DNA from: Beijerinckiaceae bacterium
GTDB lineage: Bacteria; Pseudomonadota; Alphaproteobacteria; Rhizobiales; Beijerinckiaceae
Assembly (NCBI GenBank): GCA_947372795.1
Contig: CANBVC010000003.1
Span: 1 to 38,682 of the forward strand
Direction of reading: 5' to 3'
DNA length: 38,682 nucleotides
The notes under the pieces are model-generated. The model did no database searches and had not been told where the DNA came from. It worked only from the letters and a program-made list of their open reading frames with translations. Made by a program: the position numbers and the translations under genes. Positions 7,469 through 14,755 of this stretch are shown here, piece after piece (the stretch's first letter is position 1; each line of letters opens with the position of its first letter).

Positions 7469-8667
7469 GCGCCGGCAAGAAACAGGCTGTCGAGTGGGAT
7501 CGCGTACCGATCACCCTCTCCTTCGCAGAACAGCTCAAGATGACGGAGACCTATGGCTTCAGTGGAAGCCAGGGGCGCACCGTGCTCGAAGGCCAGCGGC
7601 TTCTGCCGCGCGGGATCCCATCCGACACCGTCTTTCTATTCATGCACCCGGCCTCCACCCTGCAACTTCTGCCCATGCCCATGGCGCTGGCCGATGCGGG
7701 CTTGCATGTGATCTGCGCGGGCAGCCGTTACGCCAAGAACGACAGCGCCCTGATCATGGAGAAGGTCGCTTATGACCTTGGCGTCTACATGCGCCATGCG
7801 CGTGAGGAGCTCGGCTATAAGAAAGTGATCCTCGTCGGCTGGTCGGGCGGCGGTTCGCTCTCGCTCTTTTATCAGGCGCAGGCCGAAAATCCCTCGATCA
7901 CCCAGACGCCTGCAGGCGACCCCTATGACCTCAAGGGCGCCGGCTTGACGCAGGCGGACGGCATCGTTTTCATAGCCGCCCATCTCAGCCGCGCCGAGAC
8001 ACTGACCGAATGGCTTGACCCTTCCGTCATCGACGAATTGCGCCCCGACGAGCGCGATCTCCAGTTCGACATCTACGCCAGCAACTGCACGGCGCAGCCG
8101 CCTTTCTCAGCAGATTTCGTGGCCCGTTTTCGCGCCGCCCAGCAGGCGCGCAATCGCAAGATCACGGCCTGGGCGCAGGAGATGCTCGAATATCTGCGCC
8201 GCAAGAACGACGGCGAGATGGAGCGCGCCTTCGTGGTCCATCGCACCATGTGCGATGTGCGCTGGATCGACCCTTCGATCGACCCCAACGACCGCAAGCC
8301 CAACTGGACCTATCTCGGCGATCCCCGCACGGTGAACGCTGGTCCCGCAGGGCTCGCCCGCTTCTCGACGCTTCGCTCGTGGCTCTCGCAATGGTCCTAT
8401 GACCTGTCGAACGCAAAGGGTCCGCTGAACGCTGCGAAGATCCGCAACGTGCCGGTTCTGCAGATCGAGAACACCGCCGACGACGCCGTGCCTGCGACCC
8501 ATAATCCTGCGATCCGGGCTGCGCTCGCGACGCCTGATCAGGAGTTCGTGCAGATCGAAAAGGCGACCCATTACTATCTTGGCCAGCCCGAGCTGCTCAC
8601 GCGCTGCATCGACACCGTCATCGAGTGGAGCGCCCGCAAGGGCCTGCTCGCCAATCCCCCGCTCTGA
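7465..8667 (+). CDS. Alpha/beta hydrolase
   Basis: This 400-residue alpha/beta hydrolase has an oxyanion-hole HPAS segment near residue 61 and a nucleophile elbow VGWSGGG with Ser127. A likely acid Asp lies in ENTADDAVPATH near the C-terminus, and the catalytic His is in EKATHYYLG. It is longer than the common 270-300-residue C-C hydrolases. The extra length includes an insert between the elbow and the acid residue (about residues 150-300) that probably forms a lid. The ATG at 7465 overlaps the VOC gene stop. In this operon it may cleave a ring-fission product or hydrolyse an ester or amide before hydroxylation. The substrate is not known. Confidence 0.87.
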   Translation: MSAGKKQAVEWDRVPITLSFAEQLKMTETYGFSGSQGRTVLEGQRLLPRGIPSDTVFLFMHPASTLQLLPMPMALADAGLHVICAGSRYAKNDSALIMEKVAYDLGVYMRHAREELGYKKVILVGWSGGGSLSLFYQAQAENPSITQTPAGDPYDLKGAGLTQADGIVFIAAHLSRAETLTEWLDPSVIDELRPDERDLQFDIYASNCTAQPPFSADFVARFRAAQQARNRKITAWAQEMLEYLRRKNDGEMERAFVVHRTMCDVRWIDPSIDPNDRKPNWTYLGDPRTVNAGPAGLARFSTLRSWLSQWSYDLSNAKGPLNAAKIRNVPVLQIENTADDAVPATHNPAIRAALATPDQEFVQIEKATHYYLGQPELLTRCIDTVIEWSARKGLLANPPL

Positions 8668-8697
8668 CCGCCCAACTCACTTAGAGGCTATGCGCCC

Positions 8698-9903
8698 ATG
8701 TCCGACCAACCATCTATCGCCATCGCAGGAGCTGGCATCGGCGGTCTTGTGGCGGCGCTCGCCCTTATCCAGAAGGGCTTTGCTGTCGATATCTATGAGC
8801 AGGCGAAGGAATTGCGCGAGATTGGCGCCGGCCTGCAACTCAGCGCCAATGGCACGCGCATCCTGATTGCTTTGGGTCTTGGCGACGCGGTGCGGTCCAT
8901 CGCCTGCGTTCCCGAGGGCAAGGAGGTGCGTCTGTTCAGCACCGGCCAGACCTGGAAACTCTTTGATCTCGGCGAAACCTCCATCGAGAAATATGGCGCC
9001 CCCTATTGGATGGTCCATCGCGGCGATCTGCATAAGGTGCTGATTGAGGCGGTCGAGCGGGCGCGGCCCGGCGCCATCCATGCCGGCCACAAGCTGGTGA
9101 ACTTGGAGCAATCCCCGTTCCGCGTGGATATGACGTTCGAGAATGGCGTGCGCGCGAGCGCTGGCGCCCTCATCGGCGCCGATGGCGTTCACTCCACCGT
9201 GCGGCGAATTCTATTTGGCGAAATGCCCGCCGAGTTCATGGGCGTCGCCGCCTGGCGCGGGCTCGTGCCCATGGAGCGCTTGCCCAAGCATCTGCAACGT
9301 CTTGTCGGAAGCAACTGGGTCGGACCGGGCGGCCATATCATCACCTATCCCTTGCGCGGCGGAAAGCTGCTCAACTTCGTCGCCGCCATCGAGCGCGACA
9401 ACTGGGCGGTCGATTCCTGGACTGAAGCTGGGACGCAGGAAGAATGCGCTGCTGATTTCGTCGGCTGGCATTCGGATATCCGGGAAATCGTCAGCCATAT
9501 CGAGATCCCCTACAAATGGGCGCTACTGGGCCGCGAACCCCTGCAAAAATGGGCCGTCGGCCGCGTCAGCCTGCTAGGCGACGCCTGCCATCCGACGCTT
9601 CCGATGCTGGCGCAGGGCGCGAATATGGCCATCGAGGACGGCATGGTTCTGGCCCGCTGCCTCAGCGGGCAAGCGGATGTGGCTGCGGCGCTGGCGCAAT
9701 TCGAGGCGGCGCGGGTCACGCGCACGTCGCAGATCGTGCGCCGCTCGACCGAAGCCGCCAAACGCTTCCACAATCCCGCCCTCGCAGATCCCGCAGGCGC
9801 CGCCGCCTATGTCGACCGCGAATGGACGCCCGAAAAGATCGAGGCGCGCTATGGCTGGCTGTTTGAATATGACGCGCTGGAAACTCCGCTTCTGGCGGCG
9901 TAA
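8698..9903 (+). CDS. FAD-dependent aromatic hydroxylase (salicylate/3-hydroxybenzoate hydroxylase type)
   Basis: This 401-residue class A flavoprotein monooxygenase has N-terminal GAGIGG (residues 11-16), with Glu34 at the end of beta-2 for the FAD ribose. The middle DG motif (GADGVHSTVR) and the GDACHP motif followed by LPMLAQGANMAIEDG are also present. This group hydroxylates phenolic acids with NAD(P)H and O2, and salicylate 1-hydroxylase and 3-hydroxybenzoate 6-hydroxylase are its best-known members. It lies 30 bases after the hydrolase gene, last in an operon controlled by the divergent IclR regulator, and is followed by a strong terminator. The type is clear, the exact substrate is not. 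Confidence 0.92.
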   Translation: MSDQPSIAIAGAGIGGLVAALALIQKGFAVDIYEQAKELREIGAGLQLSANGTRILIALGLGDAVRSIACVPEGKEVRLFSTGQTWKLFDLGETSIEKYGAPYWMVHRGDLHKVLIEAVERARPGAIHAGHKLVNLEQSPFRVDMTFENGVRASAGALIGADGVHSTVRRILFGEMPAEFMGVAAWRGLVPMERLPKHLQRLVGSNWVGPGGHIITYPLRGGKLLNFVAAIERDNWAVDSWTEAGTQEECAADFVGWHSDIREIVSHIEIPYKWALLGREPLQKWAVGRVSLLGDACHPTLPMLAQGANMAIEDGMVLARCLSGQADVAAALAQFEAARVTRTSQIVRRSTEAAKRFHNPALADPAGAAAYVDREWTPEKIEARYGWLFEYDALETPLLAA

Positions 9904-9922
9904 CAAGGGCTGAAGGCGATAA

Positions 9923-9957
9923 AAAAGGCGCTTCCGGGAGGAAGCGCCTTTTGTTTT
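9923..9957. terminator. Bidirectional intrinsic terminator between FAD hydroxylase and helicase genes
   Basis: AAAAGGCGCTTCC (9923-9935) pairs perfectly with GGAAGCGCCTTTT (9940-9952) around a four-base loop. A T-rich tract follows on the plus strand and a corresponding A-tract lies upstream, so it can stop transcription from both converging genes. Confidence 0.93.
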
Positions 9958-9966
9958 TGAGGGGTG

Positions 9967-11991
9967 TCAGTCCGCCTTAGGGCGCTGCTTCTTGTTGAAT
10001 TTCTTCGGGCCAGAGGAGTCGCCCGCACTGGGCTTATCCCCATAGGGCTTGCCGGCGAATGGCTTACCTGCAGCGGGCTTGCCTGCGAAGGGCTTGCCTT
10101 CGGCTGGCTTGCCCGCGAAGGGCGGACGCTTATCCGCGAAGGGTTTGCCCTCTGAGAAGTCCTTCTTGAACTTGCCCTTGCGCTCGCCCTGTTCGTCGAA
10201 TTGACGCGGCTTCTCGTCGTTCGTGCCCTTGCTGAAGTCCTGCCCCCCCTCGCGCTTGCGCGCGGCATAGGGCTTGGGCGTGAACTTGCGCATTTCCTGC
10301 AAGGAGCCTGCGGCGGGCTGGATATTGACGTTCTCCTCGCCCGAGGACCGGCGCACGTTGGCGGCGAACTTCTGCGCGGCTTCTTCAAGGATCTCGAATT
10401 TCGTCTCCTTGTCGAAAATCTTGATCACGCCGATTTCGTTCTTGGTGATGTGGCCAAGGCGGCAGATCACCGGCACGATCCACTTGGGGTCGGCATTGTT
10501 GGTGCGCCCCACATTCATGCGGAACCAGATCATGGGGCCGGTTGCGCGGCGCTGGAACGCGCGGTCCATGCTCGCTTCCTCGCCCTCGGGGGCGGGGCCT
10601 TGCGTGCGACGGACTTCGCGCTCGCGCTTGTCGGGACGTTCGCGTTGTTCCCTGCGCTCACGCGGGGGCCGCCCAACCTCGCCAGCCTGGAACACATCCT
10701 CGGGCGCCGGGAAGCGGCCACGATACATGCGCGCCAGAGCGCCCGCGATGTCTTCGGGCGTACGCTCGGCGATGAGCATTTTCGCCAGCTCGAGATCTTC
10801 CTCGGTGCTTTCCTCGGTGAAGATCGGATCGTTCTTCATGCGCTGCTGGTCGGCGCGGCGAATTTCTTCGGCGGTCGGGGGGCCGGCCCAGAGCACATCG
10901 ATGCGCGCCTGCGCGATTAGGCCTTCAGCCTTGCGGCGCCGCGTGTAGGGCGCGAGCAAAATACAAACGCCCTTGCGGCCCGCGCGGCCCGTGCGCCCGC
11001 TCCGGTGCAGCAACGTGTCGCGATCATTGGGCAATTCGGCATGGATGACGAGTTCAAGGCCCGGCAGATCGATGCCGCGCGCCGCCACGTCGGTCGCCAC
11101 GCAGACGCGTGCTCGCCCGTCGCGCAGGGATTGCAGCGCATGGGTGCGTTCGTTCTGCGAGAACTCGCCTGAAAGCGCCACGGCGGCGAAGCCGCGCTCG
11201 ACGAGACTTGCGTGCAGATGGCGCACGGCCTCGCGGGTCTGGCAGAAGATCAGGGCGCCCGGCGGTTCGAAATAGCGCAGCACATTAACGACCGCGTGTT
11301 CGATCTCGTTGGGCGCGATCAGCAGGGCGCGATATTCGATGTCGCCGTGGGACTGGGTCTGGTCCACCGTATCAATGCGGAAGGCGTCGCGCTGGTAGCG
11401 CCGCGCCAGATTCGCGATGTCACGGGGAATGGTGGCGGAGAAGAGAAGGGTGCGCCGCTCGGCGGGCGTCGCGTCGAGGATGAACTCCATATCCTCGCGG
11501 AATCCAAGGTCCAGCATCTCGTCTGCTTCGTCGAGCACGACGGCGCGCAGGCTGCTCACATCGAGCCGTCCGCGCTCCAGATGGTCGCGCAGGCGCCCGG
11601 GGGTGCCGACCACGATATGGCAGCCATCCTCCAGTATGCGTGCTTCACGGCGCACATCCATGCCGCCGATGCAGGCGGCGACCTTCGCCCCGGTCGGGCC
11701 GTAGAGCCAGATCAGTTCGCGCTGAACCTGCATGGCGAGTTCACGGGTGGGCGCTACGATCAGCGCCATGGGAGCGCCGGGGGCGCCGATGCGCTCTTCG
11801 CCCGCGAGAAGGGTCGAGGCAAGGGCCAGCCCATAGGCGACGGTCTTGCCCGATCCGGTCTGGGCCGAGACCAGAAGATCGCGCTCGGCGGCTTCGGGTT
11901 GAAGGACGGCGGCCTGAACGGGGGTAGGCTCGGCATAGCCGCGCGCTTCAAGGGCGCGCTCAAGGCTGGGGTTGGTGGTAGGAAACGGCAT
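9967..11991 (-). CDS. DEAD-box RNA helicase with DbpA-type RNA-binding domain and repeat tail
   Basis: This 674-residue ATP-dependent RNA helicase has all the core motifs: the Q-motif region (PTPVQAAVLQP), AQTGSGKT (residues 43-50), PTRELA (81-86), TPGR, DEAD (154-157), SAT (185-187) and HRSGRTGRAG (around 351). Beyond the core are an acidic/basic linker (about 380-500) and a DbpA-like RNA-binding domain (about 505-565, VGRTNNADPKWIVPVICRL). A low-complexity tail with KPFAGKP-type repeats ends in KKFNKKQRPKAD. CsdA/DeaD-type helicases act in ribosome assembly, RNA decay and cold adaptation. The start is ATG 11991. The 328-base upstream region contains a strong hairpin in the sense of this transcript, suggesting leader-based control. 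Confidence 0.95.
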   Translation of the reverse strand: MPFPTTNPSLERALEARGYAEPTPVQAAVLQPEAAERDLLVSAQTGSGKTVAYGLALASTLLAGEERIGAPGAPMALIVAPTRELAMQVQRELIWLYGPTGAKVAACIGGMDVRREARILEDGCHIVVGTPGRLRDHLERGRLDVSSLRAVVLDEADEMLDLGFREDMEFILDATPAERRTLLFSATIPRDIANLARRYQRDAFRIDTVDQTQSHGDIEYRALLIAPNEIEHAVVNVLRYFEPPGALIFCQTREAVRHLHASLVERGFAAVALSGEFSQNERTHALQSLRDGRARVCVATDVAARGIDLPGLELVIHAELPNDRDTLLHRSGRTGRAGRKGVCILLAPYTRRRKAEGLIAQARIDVLWAGPPTAEEIRRADQQRMKNDPIFTEESTEEDLELAKMLIAERTPEDIAGALARMYRGRFPAPEDVFQAGEVGRPPRERREQRERPDKREREVRRTQGPAPEGEEASMDRAFQRRATGPMIWFRMNVGRTNNADPKWIVPVICRLGHITKNEIGVIKIFDKETKFEILEEAAQKFAANVRRSSGEENVNIQPAAGSLQEMRKFTPKPYAARKREGGQDFSKGTNDEKPRQFDEQGERKGKFKKDFSEGKPFADKRPPFAGKPAEGKPFAGKPAAGKPFAGKPYGDKPSAGDSSGPKKFNKKQRPKAD
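10030..10140 (-). repeat. Tandem KPFAGKP-type coding repeats in the helicase tail
   Basis: The DNA encoding the helicase C-terminus repeats a unit of about 18-24 bases (GGCTTGCCxGCGAA-like on the plus strand). It produces successive GKPxxGKPFAGKP motifs of Lys-Pro-Gly-Phe composition. Such basic disordered tails bind RNA and can vary in copy number by slippage. Confidence 0.75.
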
Positions 11992-12123
11992 GAGGCGAAG
12001 GGCCTGACTTTAGGAGGATTGAGGGGGGACGCGCGCGAACAAAGGCGCAAGCGCTGAAGTTTTCCCGGAGGTAGTTTGACGTATCGGCGAAAGACGCGCC
12101 GGGGGGCAAGCGACGGATCAGCA

Positions 12124-12153
12124 CCTTCACCCTTGCTTTGTCAAGGATGAAGG
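12124..12153 (-). promoter_or_regulatory. Strong hairpin in the helicase 5' leader
   Basis: On the minus strand CCTTCATCCTTG (12153-12142) pairs with CAAGGGTGAAGG (12135-12124) over 12 positions with one G:U, around the loop ACAAAG. Read as plus-strand RNA the same position would be a C:A mismatch, so the structure fits the helicase transcript better. No T-tract follows, so it is not a terminator. A stability, cold-response or protein-binding element is possible. Confidence 0.55.
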
Positions 12154-12191
12154 CCCTCGTGCGTCCGCGCACCTTATATACCAACCTCGCG

Positions 12192-12208
12192 GGAAAAGCA
12201 CCTTTTCC
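12192..12208. promoter_or_regulatory. Palindrome GGAAAAG-N3-CTTTTCC
   Basis: This is a perfect seven-base inverted repeat around CAC, flanked by GCG-rich sequence, about 110 bases upstream of the VOC gene and just upstream of the putative helicase -10 box. The symmetry suggests a dimeric regulator site. Function is unproven. Confidence 0.35.
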
Positions 12209-12319
12209 GCGCTTCAACCGCCAAGTTCAAGCGTTTGATGGCGCTCGGCCTAGACCGCGCCAACGAAAACGTATGAAATGCGCTTATAGCAGATCGATAA
12301 ACGCAAGGGAGCAGAAACC

Positions 12320-12904
12320 ATGGACGCAGGACTTCCTGATCGCCTCCGCGCCATCGCGCAGGCCGCGACCGCGCCTTTCGCGATCACCAAGATAGGCCAT
12401 GTCGTGCTCAATTGTCGGGACATTGAGGCGTCCGTTCGGTTCTACACCCATGTGCTTGGCTTCAAGATCTCCGATATCTACGGCGACGAGATGATCCCGG
12501 GCGGCATGGTCTTCATGCGCTTCAACGCCGATCACCACGGCGTGGCCCTGATCGGCTCGCTGCCGGACAGCTCCCCCAATATCGAGCTGCACCACATGGC
12601 CTTCGCCGTCTCCACGCTCGATGAGGTCTTCCGGGCGCGCGAGCATCTTGAACGCAAAAATGTGCCGATCATCGTCGAGGGGCGCCGCCGCGCAGGAGTG
12701 CAGATCGCGGTCGAGTTCGCAGATCCCGATGGTCACATGCTCGAAATCTACTGGGGCCTCGATCAGGTCGGAAGCGATGGGATCACCCGCCCGCCCTCCG
12801 AATGGAAAGGCGCCAAAAGTCTTGAAGACGCCATCGACAATCCGGTGCGCGGTCAGGATGTGAGGGTCTTCGATGAGCGCATGATCCGCCGGGCGCCGAA
12901 ATGA
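12320..12904 (+). CDS. VOC-family protein (catechol 2,3-dioxygenase-like)
   Basis: This 194-residue vicinal oxygen chelate protein has IGHVVLNCRDIEASVRFYTHVLGFKI (His27), then ELHHMAFAV (His91/His92) and DPDGHMLEIYWG (Glu142). These are the ligand positions of extradiol dioxygenases and related Fe/Mn enzymes. The IEASVRFYxxVLGFK motif and the two-module layout are typical of small single-chain family members. ATG 12320 follows GGGAGCAG. Its TGA overlaps an ATG of the next reading frame, linking it to the fumarylacetoacetase-family gene. The pair could open a ring and hydrolyse the product, which is inference from gene order. Other VOC activities such as epimerase or lyase cannot be excluded. 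Confidence 0.9.
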   Translation: MDAGLPDRLRAIAQAATAPFAITKIGHVVLNCRDIEASVRFYTHVLGFKISDIYGDEMIPGGMVFMRFNADHHGVALIGSLPDSSPNIELHHMAFAVSTLDEVFRAREHLERKNVPIIVEGRRRAGVQIAVEFADPDGHMLEIYWGLDQVGSDGITRPPSEWKGAKSLEDAIDNPVRGQDVRVFDERMIRRAPK

Positions 12905-12930
12905 TCAAGAACACTGCGAGGAACGTCCCG

Positions 12931-13722
12931 ATGGGAATTGTGAAATGGTGCCGTCTGGAAACCGCGCAGGGGCCGAGCTTCGGCCTTGTCGACGGCGACC
13001 AGATCGAACTCGTCGAGGGCTCCCCCTTCGACACGTTCCGCAAGACGGGAAAGCGTACGCCTTTGGCGCAAGCGCGTCTGCTCGTTCCCGTCGTGCCGCC
13101 CACCTTCTACGCCATCGGCTCGAACTACCATGACCACGTCGTCAAGATGGCCGAGGTCATGGGTCGCAAGCCGGTCTTTTATGACAGACCGCGCGTCGGC
13201 TATCGCGCCAACAGCGCGTTGATCGCCCATGGCGAGGACATCGTGAAACCCGCGGACTCGGGCGAGCAGTTTCAATATGAGGCGGAGCTTGTCGCCGTCA
13301 TCGGCAAGGCCGTTCCGCGGCGGGTTTCGCACGAAGAGGCGGCCCAATATATTTTCGGCTGGACCATCGGCAACGATGTCAGCGAGCGCGAATGGCAGGT
13401 CAAGGACCAGACCAATATCCGTGCGAAGAACACCGACACATTCAAGCCCATGGGGCCGTGGATCGTGCAAGGCGTCGATCCAGCGGATATGCGCACGGAT
13501 GTTCGACTGAATGGCGTGACTGTTCATTCTTTCCCCACCGGCGCCATGCAATTCGACGCCGCAGCGGTGATCTGTGAAATATCGAAATATAACACGCTGG
13601 CGCCCGGCGACGTGATCTGGCTAGGCACCGACGACAGGCCGCTGAACATGAAGCCCGGCGACGATCTCGAGATCGAAATCTCAGGCATCGGCGTGCTGCG
13701 CAACAGGGTCGTCGCCGAATAG
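12931..13722 (+). CDS. Fumarylacetoacetate hydrolase (FAH) family protein
   Basis: This 263-residue member of the FAH superfamily (hydrolases, decarboxylases and isomerases of 2-oxo acids in aromatic catabolism) has FYAIGSNYHDHV and YEAELVAVIGK with the metal ligands Glu117 and Glu119. GWTIGNDVSEREWQ follows with Asp149, then KNTDTFKPMGPWIV and the final GDVIWLGT segment. I chose ATG 12931 because MGIVKWCRLE is a usual N-terminus and GAGGA lies eight bases upstream. An ATG at 12901 overlapping the VOC stop would add ten residues. It is probably the second gene of a six-gene operon. The substrate is unknown. Confidence 0.92.
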   Translation: MGIVKWCRLETAQGPSFGLVDGDQIELVEGSPFDTFRKTGKRTPLAQARLLVPVVPPTFYAIGSNYHDHVVKMAEVMGRKPVFYDRPRVGYRANSALIAHGEDIVKPADSGEQFQYEAELVAVIGKAVPRRVSHEEAAQYIFGWTIGNDVSEREWQVKDQTNIRAKNTDTFKPMGPWIVQGVDPADMRTDVRLNGVTVHSFPTGAMQFDAAAVICEISKYNTLAPGDVIWLGTDDRPLNMKPGDDLEIEISGIGVLRNRVVAE

Positions 13723-13763
13723 AGCGGGCTTTAAAAATATAAAGCAATGATGGGGAGAGAAGC

Positions 13764-14750
13764 ATGAGCGTGAAATCAAATTTTCTTGGGGCGGTCTGTA
13801 TGAGCGTTTTGGCTTTGGGCGGCCTCACGCTTTCGCCTGCCCATGCTCAGGATGCCTGGCCGACCAAGCGCGTCGTATTTGTGATCGGCTACGCGCCGGG
13901 AGGCTTCGCTGATAGCGTGGCGAGGATCATCGGCGCGAAACTCGGCGACACGCTGAACCAGCAGATCATCACGCAAAATATGGAAGGCGCAGGCGGCAAT
14001 ATCGCCGCGCGCCATGTCGCCACCACCCCGCCCGACGGCTACACGATCCTTGTCACCACCACGTCACTTGCCATCAACGACACGCTTTATAAAACGAAGG
14101 GCTTCTCCACCAAGGGCCTGATGCCGGTGGCGATGCCCGTCTCCGCACCTGAATCCTTCGCGTCCAATCCCAAGTCGAACGTCAAGTCGCTGGGCGATCT
14201 TCTTGCGCAGTCCAAGGCGGGCGAGACGGTCTATCTTGGCACACCGGGGATCGGCAGCGGCTCCCATCTGGCGGCGGAATATTTCTTCAAGGTTCTCGCC
14301 AAGGCCAATGTGAAGCACATTCCGTTTCCCGGCGGAGCGCCCGCAAAGCTTGGCCTTCTTGGAGGGGATGTGAGCGTCTTGTCGAGCACGGCGACGGCGG
14401 CGACGATCCCGGCCATGTTGAGCAAGGAGATCATCGGCCTTGCAGTCGCCAGCGCCGAGCGCGACCCTGCGATCCCCGATGTGCCCACATTTGCAGAACT
14501 GGGCTATCCCGGTTTTCTGGCGAGTTCCTGGACCGGGTTCTTCGCCCCCGACGGTACGCCCGAAGCTGTACTGACGAAGCTGAACGCGCAGATCAACGCG
14601 GCCCTCAAGGATCCGGAAGTGAAGGCGAAGATCGACGCCATGGGCCTCATCATAGCCAATCGCACGCAGCCCGAAACGCGCGCCTATTTCCAGTCTGAAA
14701 TCGCCAACTGGGCGAAGATGGTTGAAGCCTCCGGCGTCGCGGTGCCCTGA
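13764..14750 (+). CDS. Tripartite tricarboxylate transporter substrate-binding protein (TctC/Bug family)
   Basis: This is a 328-residue exported binding protein. A signal peptide ends at SPAHA-QDAWP, followed by the family's first strand-loop VVFVIGYAPGGFADSVARIIG and the conserved EGAGGNIAARHVATTPPDGYTIL. Further on there is DVPTFAELGYPGF and WTGFFAPDGTPEAVL. These proteins bind carboxylates or other small molecules in the periplasm and normally feed TctA/TctB membrane proteins. No TctA or TctB gene is present in this window, so it is an orphan here. It sits between the FAH-family gene (41 bases away) and the flavoprotein (5 bases away), which suggests that its ligand is the pathway substrate. 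GGGGAGAG provides the ribosome binding site. Confidence 0.93.
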   Translation: MSVKSNFLGAVCMSVLALGGLTLSPAHAQDAWPTKRVVFVIGYAPGGFADSVARIIGAKLGDTLNQQIITQNMEGAGGNIAARHVATTPPDGYTILVTTTSLAINDTLYKTKGFSTKGLMPVAMPVSAPESFASNPKSNVKSLGDLLAQSKAGETVYLGTPGIGSGSHLAAEYFFKVLAKANVKHIPFPGGAPAKLGLLGGDVSVLSSTATAATIPAMLSKEIIGLAVASAERDPAIPDVPTFAELGYPGFLASSWTGFFAPDGTPEAVLTKLNAQINAALKDPEVKAKIDAMGLIIANRTQPETRAYFQSEIANWAKMVEASGVAVP

Positions 14751-14755
14751 AGGTC

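Larger units (their letters stand above)
11992..12319. other. 328-base intergenic region between helicase (-) and VOC (+) genes
   Basis: This is the only long gene-free stretch apart from the porin and rimP leaders. It contains a 12-base-pair hairpin at 12124-12153, a TATATAA sequence on the minus strand (12180-12174) that could be the helicase -10 element, and the palindrome GGAAAAG-CAC-CTTTTCC at 12192-12208. The last 20 bases carry AAGGGAG, the ribosome binding site of the VOC gene. I see no convincing small coding frame. If the minus-strand TATATAA is used, the helicase leader would be roughly 170 bases long. Confidence 0.6.

Noticed and set aside
10030-10140. CRISPR-like repeat array
   Set aside because: The repeats are short, in frame, without unique spacers of constant length, and encode the helicase tail.
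13728-13745. Hairpin GCTTTA-N6-TAAAGC before the TctC-like gene
   Set aside because: The stem is short and AT-rich, has no T-run and lies close to the ribosome binding site, so I cannot separate it from chance.
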